In this document: one piece after another, positions 22,197 through 31,387 of the stretch
How positions within the stretch are numbered: position 1 is the first letter of the stretch
Layout of the letters: the number at the start of each line of letters is the position of its first letter
DNA from: JAZDOK01 sp043798715
GTDB lineage: Bacteria; Vulcanimicrobiota; JAZDOK01
Length of the DNA stretch: 35,174 bases
Assembly (NCBI GenBank): GCA_043798715.1
Contig: JAZDOK010000083.1
Location: 1-35,174, forward strand
Direction of reading: 5' to 3'
The notes under the pieces: generated by a model
Told to the model about the DNA's origin: nothing
What the model saw: the letters and a program-made list of their open reading frames with translations, nothing else
The model's database searches: none
Translations under genes and position numbers: made by a program

Positions 22197-25100
22197 GTGA
22201 GCGAAAATACATTTGAGCAGCTGGTCCAGCAGGGCGATGCCTTTGCGACTCAGGGTCAGTGGGACAGCGCGGTGGAAGAATACCGCAAGGCTCTTGAGGT
22301 CAACCCTCAAAGCTCGGACGTACGCCGTAACCTGACCCAGATGTTTCTCAAGAAGGGGGACTTTGAGCAGGCTATCCGGGAGTACTTTCTCTGGGCCCAG
22401 ACCTGCCAGGCCGCTGGAGATACGGATGAAGCCATACGCATTTACCAGGAACTCCTGAATCCCGAGAGCATGATAGAGAAAAAAGCCTTTATGCTCGACA
22501 AACGGGCAGCCGGGGTCAGCATGGCCCAGCTCAAGGAGCTTCTGGCGGTAGCCAGCGGAGACATTTTTTTCAACCTGGGCATCCTGTTCCTGGAAAAAGA
22601 CGCCATTGAAGACTCCATCGGTTGTTTCAAGCGGTGTCTGCAGATCGCCCCCGGCAACGCCAGAGTGCGTTCCTTCCTGGGACAGGCCTATATGAAGAAG
22701 GGGCTGGATAAAGAGGCCCAGGGTGAATTTCAAGAGGTGGTGCGGCTGGCGCCTGAGGAGGCCGCTTTTGCTTATGAGATGCTCGGAGAGCTTTTTCTGA
22801 GAGGCGGGAAATCCCCCCAGTCCACCCTAACCTGGTTTAAGAGAGCAGGAGAACTGTATCTGAAAAAAGAGCAAACCATTGAGGCGGTCCGCGTATATGA
22901 AAAGATAGCTTCAATTGATAAAAAGAACAAAGACATCCTCTCCCTCCTGGGTGATCTCTATGCCACCGGCAATGAAATGGGGAAAGCCACAGCCACCTTC
23001 AAGGCGCTCGCCGAAGTGCATGCGGAAGATGGCCTGCTGGACAAGGTCATTGTCCTTTACGAAAAGCTGTTGGGCTGGGACCCCGAGAACGCCGAGATCA
23101 GGGAGAGTTTAATCGAGATTTACCGGAGAATCCTGGAGGCCGATCCCTCAAATCTGTCGGCCCGCTACAAACTGATAGGCGCTCTGCTTCGAAAGGGCTC
23201 CACGGCGGAAGTCATTCCGGAATACCTCTCTTTAGCCCAGACTTTGCTGGAGCGGAACATCCTGGACGAGGGCCTGTCGGTCTGCCAGAAGCTGATTGAA
23301 CTGGATACGGATAATGTCTCGGCGCACGAAATCCTGGCCGAGATTCACTTCAAGCTGAATGACCATGAAAATTCCCTGTACGAGTTCATGACGGTCCTGC
23401 GCCTCTTAAAAGAAAATGGAGACGAAAAGAGGATTCAGGAGATCCACCTGCATCTTCAGGAGATCTTTCCCGAGAGGGCCGAGGTCCACTTCCAGCTGGC
23501 CCGGGCCCACATTGAAAACGAGAATTGGGAAGAGGCCGCCGAGGAGCTCAGGAAGGTGCTAAAGGAGGATCCAGGTCACCTGGCGGCCCTGAACCATCTG
23601 ACCGAACTCTACTCCCTCCTGGAAAGGCCGGTCGATGCGCTGGCTGTTGACAGGCGAATCGTGGAGCTGGAACCATCCAATCTGGAAGTGAGAAAGCGGA
23701 TCCTGGATTACTGCCTGGAGGCGGAAGATTATCGCGGCGCGCTGGCCGAGATCTACAGCATGGCCGACATCCTTCTCCCGGAGCAGGAGTGGGATGAGAT
23801 AGAGGGCCTTTACCGCCTGATCATGGAGTACCTGCCGGAGGAGATGGAAGTGCGTTCCCGTCTCTGCCGGCTCTATGCCGCCCGCGGAGAGTTGAACTTA
23901 GCCCAGGAAGAGTCTGTTTTTCTGCTTAATTACCACCTGAAGCGGGAGAATCTGCCGGAGGCCGCCCAGGTCTGCCGATCCCTGATCGAGCTTGACGGAA
24001 GAGATCTTAATGCCCGCTACAAGCTGGGGAAGATTTACGCCCGGCAGGGGCTGGTTGCGGAATCGGTCGCCGAGCGCAGCGCCATAGCGGACATCCTCCT
24101 CGAGAAAAAACTTTCCGATCAGGCCACGACGATACTCCAGGAAATTCTGGAAGTGGAACCTGCGAATGTACTTTACCGGCTGAGACTCATCGAGCTTCTG
24201 GTGGAGGGAAAAAATCTGGAGGAAGCAGTCCGGCATGAAAAAATCCTGCTCAGACACTTCCTCCGCGCGGGCAATTTGGAAGAGGCCCGGAAAGTCTATT
24301 TAAATATCGTCTCCATGCTTCCCGAAAGGCTCGAACTCCGGGAGGAAATAGCCTTCCTCTATGTTGAGGAAGGAGCACTGGACGAAGGGTTGGCCATCCT
24401 GGACGAACTCCTGCAGGCCTACCTGCTGCAGAGAGATACGCCCAAGATTGTCCGACAATATGAGACGATGGCCGGTATATGTCTGAATAATGGACGGGAA
24501 GAAGCCGCCTGGTCCTTCAGGGAGAAGATCGCCGACCTCTACCAGAAGGAGGGGCGCTCCCAGGAGGCCCTGCAGGAATATCTGGCCCTCGCGGAGGCCC
24601 TTATGTCCAGGGCTTCTTTTACCGCCGCCGATGCGATCTTCGAGAAAGTCATTGAACTGTTCCTCCGTGATGGCCGGGCCCAGGAGGCGGCCATCCGCCT
24701 GGAATCCATGGCCAACGCCTTCCTTCAGGATAATCATCACCAGGAGGCTTTTCTCATATACGAAAAAACAGTTGAGCTTTACGAGCGGGATCACATGTGG
24801 CAGAGAGCCGTGGAAATCCTCGGTTTCATGGCCCAGCAGCGCGAGGAGGCTGGGGAACGGGAAAAAGCGCTGGAGGCTTTTTCCAGGCGCTCTGAGATCC
24901 TTCTCCGTGAGGGCGAAATGCATTCGGCGGTGGAACAGCTTTTTTCCGTAATCCGCATCCATCTCTCCACGGGAGATTCCGCCTCTGCGGAGTCGGTTTA
25001 TGAGAAGATCCGGGAAATTCTCCCGGATGGCACCGACGTTGTTTTCAAGATGTCTGAGATATACTACCATTTCAGCTTCTTCGAAAAAGCGCTTCCGCTT

Positions 25101-25667
25101 TACCGGAACATCCTGGCACTTGAGCCCGGGCATTCAGAGGTCTTATCCAAGCTGGCCATCCTCTCGGCGCGATCGGGTGATTTCCAGGCAGCGACGGAAT
25201 CAGCCCTGAAAGTGCTGACCCGGGGCTGCATTTCCAATATCTTCGAAGAGTACTTGAGAATATCGGAACTTAAGGCGGAGGATCCGGCAACTCACCTTTC
25301 TCTGGGCCGCCTTTACCGCCAGATGGGCTTTGCGGAAGAGGCGATCAGGGAATTCAAGCAGATAAGCGGGGATCAGGAGAGGCAGCTTGCGGCCTTAAAC
25401 CAGATCGGTCTCTGCCTCAAGGATGATGGCTTCCCGGACCTTGCTGTTCAGCAGTTCCAGAAGTCCCTGGAACTGCCTGGTTATTCGGATGAGGAGCTCC
25501 AGGATCTCCGCTATGATCTGGGCAATCTTTATGAGGAGATGGGGAAGAAGCGGGAAGCCCTGGGGACCTTTCAGGAATGTTATGCGGTGGATATCAAGTA
25601 CCGGGACGTGTCGCAGAGGATTGAGGCGCTCGGCAGGGAGCTGGAAAAGTCGGGCGAAACAGAATAA
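22197..25667 (+). CDS. Giant TPR protein 2 (1156 aa), paralogue of protein 1
   Basis: It starts at GTG 22197 with AGAGG six bases upstream, 36 bases after the previous stop. Nearly the whole length is divergent TPRs, beginning FEQLVQQGDAFATQGQWDSA. Its end (GYSDEELQDLRYDLGNLYEE, then RDVSQRI) closely matches the end of protein 1. It lacks the charged linker of protein 1 and has no signal or membrane helices. Paired giant TPR proteins in one operon suggest a heteromeric or stacked scaffold. Confidence 0.85.
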   Translation: MSENTFEQLVQQGDAFATQGQWDSAVEEYRKALEVNPQSSDVRRNLTQMFLKKGDFEQAIREYFLWAQTCQAAGDTDEAIRIYQELLNPESMIEKKAFMLDKRAAGVSMAQLKELLAVASGDIFFNLGILFLEKDAIEDSIGCFKRCLQIAPGNARVRSFLGQAYMKKGLDKEAQGEFQEVVRLAPEEAAFAYEMLGELFLRGGKSPQSTLTWFKRAGELYLKKEQTIEAVRVYEKIASIDKKNKDILSLLGDLYATGNEMGKATATFKALAEVHAEDGLLDKVIVLYEKLLGWDPENAEIRESLIEIYRRILEADPSNLSARYKLIGALLRKGSTAEVIPEYLSLAQTLLERNILDEGLSVCQKLIELDTDNVSAHEILAEIHFKLNDHENSLYEFMTVLRLLKENGDEKRIQEIHLHLQEIFPERAEVHFQLARAHIENENWEEAAEELRKVLKEDPGHLAALNHLTELYSLLERPVDALAVDRRIVELEPSNLEVRKRILDYCLEAEDYRGALAEIYSMADILLPEQEWDEIEGLYRLIMEYLPEEMEVRSRLCRLYAARGELNLAQEESVFLLNYHLKRENLPEAAQVCRSLIELDGRDLNARYKLGKIYARQGLVAESVAERSAIADILLEKKLSDQATTILQEILEVEPANVLYRLRLIELLVEGKNLEEAVRHEKILLRHFLRAGNLEEARKVYLNIVSMLPERLELREEIAFLYVEEGALDEGLAILDELLQAYLLQRDTPKIVRQYETMAGICLNNGREEAAWSFREKIADLYQKEGRSQEALQEYLALAEALMSRASFTAADAIFEKVIELFLRDGRAQEAAIRLESMANAFLQDNHHQEAFLIYEKTVELYERDHMWQRAVEILGFMAQQREEAGEREKALEAFSRRSEILLREGEMHSAVEQLFSVIRIHLSTGDSASAESVYEKIREILPDGTDVVFKMSEIYYHFSFFEKALPLYRNILALEPGHSEVLSKLAILSARSGDFQAATESALKVLTRGCISNIFEEYLRISELKAEDPATHLSLGRLYRQMGFAEEAIREFKQISGDQERQLAALNQIGLCLKDDGFPDLAVQQFQKSLELPGYSDEELQDLRYDLGNLYEEMGKKREALGTFQECYAVDIKYRDVSQRIEALGRELEKSGETE

Positions 25668-25680
25668 AGGGAGGATTTTT

Positions 25681-26763
25681 GTGAATAGGCAGAGACATTT
25701 GCTGTTGCGATTTTTCTTAATTATGCTATTGGTAGAGACAGCTTTCTCTCGGGCTTTTGCGGCCTCCTCCATGCCCTTCAAATCGTTCGCCTCCTTTGTT
25801 CTCTATCTTAAAATGCACACCCAGATGCTGACTCAGAGTCTGCTCCTGCTCATCGTCGTCCTCCTTTGCCTTATCACCTGGGAAATTCTCAGTTGGGTGT
25901 CCGGAAGAAAGAAAATAACTTCCGAAGCTGAAGTCCACATCGTGAGTACCATAGCTCCGGAGGAAGATCCCTTTCGAACCAGGATGCGCGAGGTCAGCGA
26001 AACTAACACACCACCTCCGGGAGAGCGGCCTCCCGGAGAGTCGGTTCCTCTTTCTCCCCTCCCGTCAGCGCCTCCCAGGCACCCGGTTATTGAGACCAGT
26101 CTTGGGGGGACACAACCCCTCACCCCGGCAGAACCGTTTCCTTCCAGACCGCCGGAAGAAAAGGTCGTTTCTCCTTCAAGCTCCCCTGTCGAGTCGCAGC
26201 AGATTCTGACTCATTCGATTGAAGCCCCGCCCACGGCGCCCCCGCCGCCCAGGAAAGAGAGGAAGTCCCTTAACTTAAATTTAAACATGGAAGAGGAGGA
26301 TCCCTGGAAGGCTCTTCTCCGCACAAGTCAGAAGGATGAGGGCTCTTCCAAGCCGGCTCCCGAGCTTCCCGCTTCGCCGATTGAGGCCCCCCCGCCAAAT
26401 CCGGATCTTTCGCCTCCTTCACCTGCAGGCGAGCCCCCCTCTTCCGTCCCTGAAGAAGGGATGCTCTTGTCGCTACCGGAACCTCCCGCTCGGGAATCTC
26501 TCCTGGGTCCAAAGTTTGCGCAGCCGGCCGCCGGAGACCCGGGTGAGACGACCAGGCAATTTCCGGAGCCGGCCGTGCCCAGGCCGGCCCTCTCCCTGGA
26601 AGTGGTCCCTGAGAAGGAAATAGAACCCAGCCGCCCCAAGAAACTCCGTTCAGGAGAAAAAGACGATCGGGAGTTGCGAATAAAAGCTCTTGAACTTGAG
26701 GAGACCCTGAAGAAAGTACAGAGTACCAAAACTGAAAATGAGACCAAGGAAGGAGATAAGTAA
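25681..26763 (+). CDS. Membrane-anchored proline-rich protein, unknown function
   Basis: The start is GTG 25681 behind GGGAGG with a six-base gap; frames reaching further upstream overlap the previous gene. The 360-residue product has an N-terminal signal-like helix (LLLRFFLIMLLVETAFSRA), then a second membrane helix (TQSLLLLIVVLLCLITWEIL). A long proline-rich region (about residues 100-320) follows, then a charged C-terminal coiled coil (RELRIKALELEETLKKVQ). It probably tethers the operon's soluble proteins to the membrane. No family recognised. Its TAA overlaps the next ATG as TAATG. Confidence 0.7.
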   Translation: MNRQRHLLLRFFLIMLLVETAFSRAFAASSMPFKSFASFVLYLKMHTQMLTQSLLLLIVVLLCLITWEILSWVSGRKKITSEAEVHIVSTIAPEEDPFRTRMREVSETNTPPPGERPPGESVPLSPLPSAPPRHPVIETSLGGTQPLTPAEPFPSRPPEEKVVSPSSSPVESQQILTHSIEAPPTAPPPPRKERKSLNLNLNMEEEDPWKALLRTSQKDEGSSKPAPELPASPIEAPPPNPDLSPPSPAGEPPSSVPEEGMLLSLPEPPARESLLGPKFAQPAAGDPGETTRQFPEPAVPRPALSLEVVPEKEIEPSRPKKLRSGEKDDRELRIKALELEETLKKVQSTKTENETKEGDK

Positions 26764-27647
26764 TGCTGCCTAAAGGAATCCCCATAATTGAAAAAATCGC
26801 CCTGCCTTTTGCCGACATCAGCACGATGAAAGAAAACCTGGAACAGCAGAAGTTCACCGGATACATCCGCCTGGATTTCCCCAAGCAATCGGGTTTCATC
26901 TTCATCAACGACGGAGTCACCTCCAGCACGGTCGAGGTAGAAGAGCCCCTTGTCCGGCCACTGTCCCAATCCCGCCTTCTGAACCGGGCAAAGAGGAAGG
27001 AAGTGGAGACGAGCAGTTATGTCCTGCCCTCCCAGATGGTAAGCGTCCTGTCCCTGGTCTATACCTTCCGGCCTCTCCATGAGAATCAGGAGGTGAGGAA
27101 GAAAGAGTTCAATAAAATACTCGAAACCCTCGAAAACGATAATTATACCGGATTCATGAAGGTTGTTTCCCCGGAGCGTAATGCCTTTCTTCTGCTCGAG
27201 AAGGGCAAGCTGCTCACCGATAATTTCAACACGGATTTCGGAGAGATTCTCTGCGGGTCGGATGCCGTGAATCAGTTCCTGGAATCCGTCGGCAAGACGG
27301 TCGCCACCGTCAGCGTCATGGCCGAAAAAGCGGAGGAAATTGATGCCAAGAAGAGAGCTGCCAGGGAAGAGATGGAGAAGATCAAGCAACTCTCCGTCAA
27401 GCTCGATACGGGCTTCTTCAAGAGCGGCGACATTGCCAGAATCGAGGAGAATTATTTCAAGGAGTGGGGCGAAAAACCAGGTTCCAATATTCAAGTTGAG
27501 GTGGAGACTCCAACGGGCATCCTTTATAAAATTAAAGGAACTTCCGGGAAGCGCCTGGGAACTTCCATCCTGCTCTCCGAAAAGATGGCGTCCAAACTCA
27601 AGGTGGCCGAGGGGGATGTGCTCAGCGTCAATCCAGCCAAAGAGTAG
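26763..27647 (+). CDS. Protein with two PATAN/DUF2226-like repeats and a C-terminal small domain
   Basis: This 294-residue protein is translationally coupled to the previous gene (TAATG). Two related units occur. The first has MKENLEQQKFTGYIRLDFP...GFIFINDGV (about 22-55). The second has ILETLENDNYTGFMKVVSP...FLLLEKGKLL (about 119-153). This pattern of a helix, F/Y-T-G, two strands and a final G-turn matches PATAN/DUF4388-type or archaeal DUF2226-type modules, which often pair with Roadblock proteins. A helical linker follows, then a small beta-rich domain (VEVETPTGILYKIKGTSGKR). It probably interacts with the Roadblock proteins encoded next. Confidence 0.65.
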   Translation: MLPKGIPIIEKIALPFADISTMKENLEQQKFTGYIRLDFPKQSGFIFINDGVTSSTVEVEEPLVRPLSQSRLLNRAKRKEVETSSYVLPSQMVSVLSLVYTFRPLHENQEVRKKEFNKILETLENDNYTGFMKVVSPERNAFLLLEKGKLLTDNFNTDFGEILCGSDAVNQFLESVGKTVATVSVMAEKAEEIDAKKRAAREEMEKIKQLSVKLDTGFFKSGDIARIEENYFKEWGEKPGSNIQVEVETPTGILYKIKGTSGKRLGTSILLSEKMASKLKVAEGDVLSVNPAKE

Positions 27648-27654
27648 GTGAAAA

Positions 27655-28011
27655 GTGTCGGAACTCAGGAAAGTCCTGGAGAATCTCAGCAAAATTGAGG
27701 GAGTGAAAGGTTCTCTTCTTCTCGGAAGTTCGGGGGAAGTTATGGAGAGGGTCTTCCTGCGGGATGAGGATGCTCTGGTGGTGGGAGCTCTGACTTCCTG
27801 CTGTGTCAGCGTCGGGCAGGACCTGGGACAGGTCCTTAGAAAGAGTTCTCTGGTGGAGAGTTTCCTGGAATATGAGGATGTCAACCTGACGATGGAGGTC
27901 CTTTCCGGAGGAGCAGTTCTCGTCGTCCTCGCGCCGGCCGGGGCCAACCTGGGAAGGGTCCGTCTGGAAATAAAGAAAAACCGGAAAGTTCTCGAAAATT
28001 TCACCGTCTGA
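27655..28011 (+). CDS. Roadblock/LC7-domain protein
   Basis: This 118-residue protein starts at GTG 27655 behind AGGTG. It is a single Roadblock/LC7 domain: KIEGVKGSLLLGSSGEVMER at the start, and a FLEYEDVNLTMEVLSGGAVLVV strand pair and long C-terminal helix. In bacteria such proteins (MglB-like) dimerise and regulate small Ras-like GTPases or serve as scaffold subunits. No GTPase gene lies in this window. It is in the middle of the operon. Confidence 0.85.
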   Translation: MSELRKVLENLSKIEGVKGSLLLGSSGEVMERVFLRDEDALVVGALTSCCVSVGQDLGQVLRKSSLVESFLEYEDVNLTMEVLSGGAVLVVLAPAGANLGRVRLEIKKNRKVLENFTV

Positions 28012-28033
28012 GAGATATGCCTGGAAGAGGTGA

Positions 28034-29086
28034 GTGATTATCAGCGACAACACCGTCGTCCATACGACTCTGGATCGCCGCATCGAGGCGCTGGAAAAGG
28101 CTTTGTCAGAGCGCCCGGAAGAAATCTCCGTTATCATGGACTATGCGGAAGCGGCCATGAGCCGGGGGCTTTTTCTCAAAGCCCTGCAGTCGTTTCAGAA
28201 AGCTCTCAACTCTCCTTCAGAGAGGGCTGAGGAGGCCCATTTGGGGTTGGCCAGGATCTACTTTTCACGCGGACTTATAAAAGAGGCTTCTGAGGAGCTT
28301 GCAAAAGTTCAGGAAACCAATCCCGTGAGCGTGGGTGGCTGGGCTCTTTCCCGCTGCCTGCTGAAAGAGCTCTCCGGCCGTGAGCCGGAATGGCTCAACA
28401 GCCTCTGGACCGATTTTGAACCCGACGAGGAGAGCAAGAAAGATTTTATCAGAAAGATCGCAGGGCGGAAGAATATTCTGGAGACGGAAATAAAAGAGTA
28501 TCATTCCCTCCTTCAGGAGTCTCCTTCGGATCCGTACCTTTCGTATTCTCTTCGAATGTGCCAGAGAAGGGAGGGGGAACTCGCGAGCTTTCTATCGGAA
28601 TTTTCCGGGATTTCCATGCCTTCAGAGGAAGCTCCCCTGCTGCCCGCGGAGGAAGCTGGAGCAGGGAAGACCGATGCGGCCCGGGCTGAGGCCTTTGAAT
28701 CGCTCAGGGAAGAATTGGGCCTGATCCTGGACGGCCTCGTTCAGGCCAAGGGAGTGACCGGAGTCATCGTCTCATCCCTGGACGCCGAATTGTCTCTCAT
28801 AAGCTCTCAAGAGCCCCCCGACGTGAAAAGTATAATTTTCAGGGTTAAGGAGGGTCTGACTAAGATTACCTCCTGGGAGAAGAAGGATGGGAAACGGGAA
28901 CTTGTACACTGGGTTCTCGAATTTGAGGGAGGCAGCCTCATCGTTCAGCCGCTGGCTGGAGATTTTGTCCTCCTGGTCATCAGTCAGAAAGGCGCTAATT
29001 TCGGGGCTATACGCTATGCCGTCGAACGAGCAAGGCCCAAGCTGACCGAAGTGCTGTCAAAAGCCATCATACCGGCGGCCCGCTGA
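28034..29086 (+). CDS. TPR-Roadblock fusion protein
   Basis: It starts at GTG 28034 behind AGAGGTGA and has 350 residues. The N-terminal half carries TPR-like helices (ISVIMDYAEAAMSRGLFLKA, RAEEAHLGLARIYFSRGLI). A linker (EEAPLLPAEEAGAGKTDA) is followed by a second Roadblock domain (about 220-345: LGLILDGLVQAKGVTGVIVS and GGSLIVQPLAGDFVLLVIS). This fusion joins the two themes of the operon in one polypeptide and supports a single complex of TPR and Roadblock subunits. Confidence 0.83.
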   Translation: MIISDNTVVHTTLDRRIEALEKALSERPEEISVIMDYAEAAMSRGLFLKALQSFQKALNSPSERAEEAHLGLARIYFSRGLIKEASEELAKVQETNPVSVGGWALSRCLLKELSGREPEWLNSLWTDFEPDEESKKDFIRKIAGRKNILETEIKEYHSLLQESPSDPYLSYSLRMCQRREGELASFLSEFSGISMPSEEAPLLPAEEAGAGKTDAARAEAFESLREELGLILDGLVQAKGVTGVIVSSLDAELSLISSQEPPDVKSIIFRVKEGLTKITSWEKKDGKRELVHWVLEFEGGSLIVQPLAGDFVLLVISQKGANFGAIRYAVERARPKLTEVLSKAIIPAAR

Positions 29087-29093
29087 AAAGCCG

Positions 29094-31325
29094 GTGTTTG
29101 CGACGCATATCCTCTGGGGCCTGAACGTCTTCCTTCTCTGGTTTCTCTCCGTTTTTTACGGCCTTCTGTGCATTCTCATCCCGGCCCTCCCCTTCGTGCC
29201 GCCGTCATTAAAGGCTTTTTTCCTGATTCCCCTGCTGACCGCCAACACCCAGAGCAGCGCCAATGCCCTTCTTTTCGTGATCGCCCTGATTTCCCTGGCC
29301 TTCTGGCTTCCTTTTCCCCGCCCTCTTTCGGGGTCTCTTCACCGGCTCAGGTGGCCTGCACTGGGACTTCTGCTTTTCGCCCTTCTTTCGACGGCCTTTG
29401 CGGTCAATGTCCACCGGAGCGCCATGGATCTGGGCATGTTCTTTTCATCCATACTCCTCTTTCTAATCCTGGCCACCACTCTGGATGATATCCCATCATG
29501 CCGTATTTTTCTTGTTTCCATTCTGCTGGCAGGTCTTGGGGTGGGGCTGGCCGGAATCGTCCTCCTAAAAGGGGCGGTTCTCAGCTCCCCGGCTGCAGCC
29601 TTTTATTCGACCTTTTCGCAGTCGGATATCTGCGCCGGATTTCTCCTGCTCATCTTTCCCCTGGCGATGAGCCTCTTTTTGAGTGAAGAAGGCCGGACCC
29701 TGCGCTTCTTTTATTTTTTCGTCTCCTTTGTGAGCGGAGGCGGTCTTCTCCTGACCCTGTCGCGGGGAGGATGGCTTGCGGCGGGACTTTCCCTTCTGGT
29801 ACTCTTCTGGAACCTGCGGCGCCTGGGGGCAGGGCGGCTCCTGGGGCGCTCCGCCCTGCTCCTGGTCTTTATTCTTCTTTTTGCCTTCGGCGTGAATGGA
29901 TGGGCCCGGGCTGGGCAGGAGCATGTCCACGCGGCCACCGTCCATGCCAAGGCGGCCGCCATCATGGAGCAGAACGACCCTTCCCGCCTGGCCCGCCTGG
30001 CCTTCTGGAGGGGAGCTCTGTGCATGGCCCGGGATCACCCCTTATTGGGGACGGGCCTCAATTCCTTCGGGCGCATCTATCCTTCCTACCAGGAGAACGG
30101 CCGCTATTTTTCCAATTTCGTTCACAATTTCTACCTGAGAGTCGCCGCCGAGATCGGCCTCCCGGCGTTGTTTTTTGTTCTCTGGCTCTTGTGGGGACTT
30201 TTCCGGACCATCCGCAGAGGTCTTTCTGCGGCCCGGGGGGATCCTTCCCTTTCGGCCGTCATGGCGGGTCTCATGTCCGCCCTCCTGGCCTCGGCCCTAC
30301 ATATTTTCGTGGACGTGGACTGGCAGTTCTCGGGTGTTTTCATCTTTTTCTGCGCCGAGAGCGCCATCGCCTTCGCCCTGACCGATCAACTCACCGGGGA
30401 GAACGACACCGGAAGGTCGGCTCTCATTCCATCCCGGGGGTTCTGGATGCCGCTCCGTTACATCCTTTCCCTGGTGGCGATCTTGTGCGTCTATTTTGTC
30501 ATCAGCCACTTCCACGCCGAATTCAGCCTCATGCAGGGGCTATACCTTGAGCAGGCCCGGCAGATACAGCCTGCCCGCCAGGCGGCCCAGGCAGCCAAAC
30601 TCCAAGACCCCGGAAACGCCGATGCCTGGAACCTTTCGGCCCGCCTGGCCTGGAAGACATGGAAGGAGGCCCCCAAAAAGAAGGAGTTGCTCCTCCTTGC
30701 CGAGGGAGATGCCCGAAGAGGCACCGCTCTGGACCCATTCCTGGCGGGTGGGCACAATATTCTGGGGAAGGTGCTTGCGGCCGGGGGCCGGAATACCGAG
30801 GGAGAAAAGGAACTTAAGACGGCCGTCCGCCTTGATCCCGTGAATACGCCCGGATTTTACTGCGATCTGGCTCTCTTCCATCTCAATACCGGACGCCCCG
30901 CGGAGGCCGAAAAGATTCTAAGGAAGGCGATCGATCTTTATCCTGATGAGGCCTCCTTCGGGGTCTGGGATTTCAGGATAGCGTCGCTCAAGTCCCAGAT
31001 GGCCGATTGCCTTATGGCTCTGGGTGACCTGGAAGCCCGGAAGGGACGCCTTCCCGATACGATTTTACTGCTCAAGCGCGCCTCCGCCATGACCCCCAAG
31101 AATCCCGCGCCGCTCTTTGGGATGGGCGCCCTTCTTTTCCGCTCCGGAAAGTGGGCCGAGGCCCGGGATGCCTTTCTCAAAGTGGAAAAGCTGGGAAAAT
31201 TTCCGCTGAACAAACTCTATCTCGGGGAGACCCTTCTTAAAACAGGGGAGGCGGAGCGGGGGCGGGCCTTGATCAAGGAAGCCCGAAAGCTGGATGCCAC
31301 TCTCCCGGCAAGGATTGGGAAATAA
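29094..31325 (+). CDS. O-antigen ligase/Wzy-like membrane protein with TPR domain
   Basis: The start is GTG 29094, seven bases after the previous stop, with no strong Shine-Dalgarno; 743 residues. It has about twelve membrane helices over residues 1-480, with the Wzy_C signature FWRGALCMARDHPLLGTGLN and a nearby NFVHNFYLRVAAEIG stretch before the last helices. Residues about 480-740 are TPRs. This layout (polytopic Wzy/WaaL-like core plus TPR tail) is common in polymerases or ligases that join surface polysaccharide to lipid or protein carriers. Its place at the end of the Roadblock/TPR operon suggests the complex acts at the membrane in surface-polysaccharide assembly; that link is inference. 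Confidence 0.85.
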   Translation: MFATHILWGLNVFLLWFLSVFYGLLCILIPALPFVPPSLKAFFLIPLLTANTQSSANALLFVIALISLAFWLPFPRPLSGSLHRLRWPALGLLLFALLSTAFAVNVHRSAMDLGMFFSSILLFLILATTLDDIPSCRIFLVSILLAGLGVGLAGIVLLKGAVLSSPAAAFYSTFSQSDICAGFLLLIFPLAMSLFLSEEGRTLRFFYFFVSFVSGGGLLLTLSRGGWLAAGLSLLVLFWNLRRLGAGRLLGRSALLLVFILLFAFGVNGWARAGQEHVHAATVHAKAAAIMEQNDPSRLARLAFWRGALCMARDHPLLGTGLNSFGRIYPSYQENGRYFSNFVHNFYLRVAAEIGLPALFFVLWLLWGLFRTIRRGLSAARGDPSLSAVMAGLMSALLASALHIFVDVDWQFSGVFIFFCAESAIAFALTDQLTGENDTGRSALIPSRGFWMPLRYILSLVAILCVYFVISHFHAEFSLMQGLYLEQARQIQPARQAAQAAKLQDPGNADAWNLSARLAWKTWKEAPKKKELLLLAEGDARRGTALDPFLAGGHNILGKVLAAGGRNTEGEKELKTAVRLDPVNTPGFYCDLALFHLNTGRPAEAEKILRKAIDLYPDEASFGVWDFRIASLKSQMADCLMALGDLEARKGRLPDTILLLKRASAMTPKNPAPLFGMGALLFRSGKWAEARDAFLKVEKLGKFPLNKLYLGETLLKTGEAERGRALIKEARKLDATLPARIGK

Positions 31326-31340
31326 GAGAGATAAGGTGTT

Positions 31341-31356
31341 GCCAGTTTTTGCTGGC
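31341..31356. terminator. Weak hairpin at the end of the TPR/Roadblock operon
   Basis: GCCAG (31341-31345) and CTGGC (31352-31356) pair around a six-base loop in the 62-bp gap between convergent genes. No T-run follows, so it is a weak terminator candidate. Confidence 0.3.
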
Positions 31357-31387
31357 GTGCGTAGACCAAAATCTTCTGACTGGCGGC

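Noticed and set aside
26328..28004. Long minus-strand frame (558 aa) opposite three operon genes
   Set aside because: It spans the borders of three well-supported plus-strand genes and has low-complexity content; a shadow frame.
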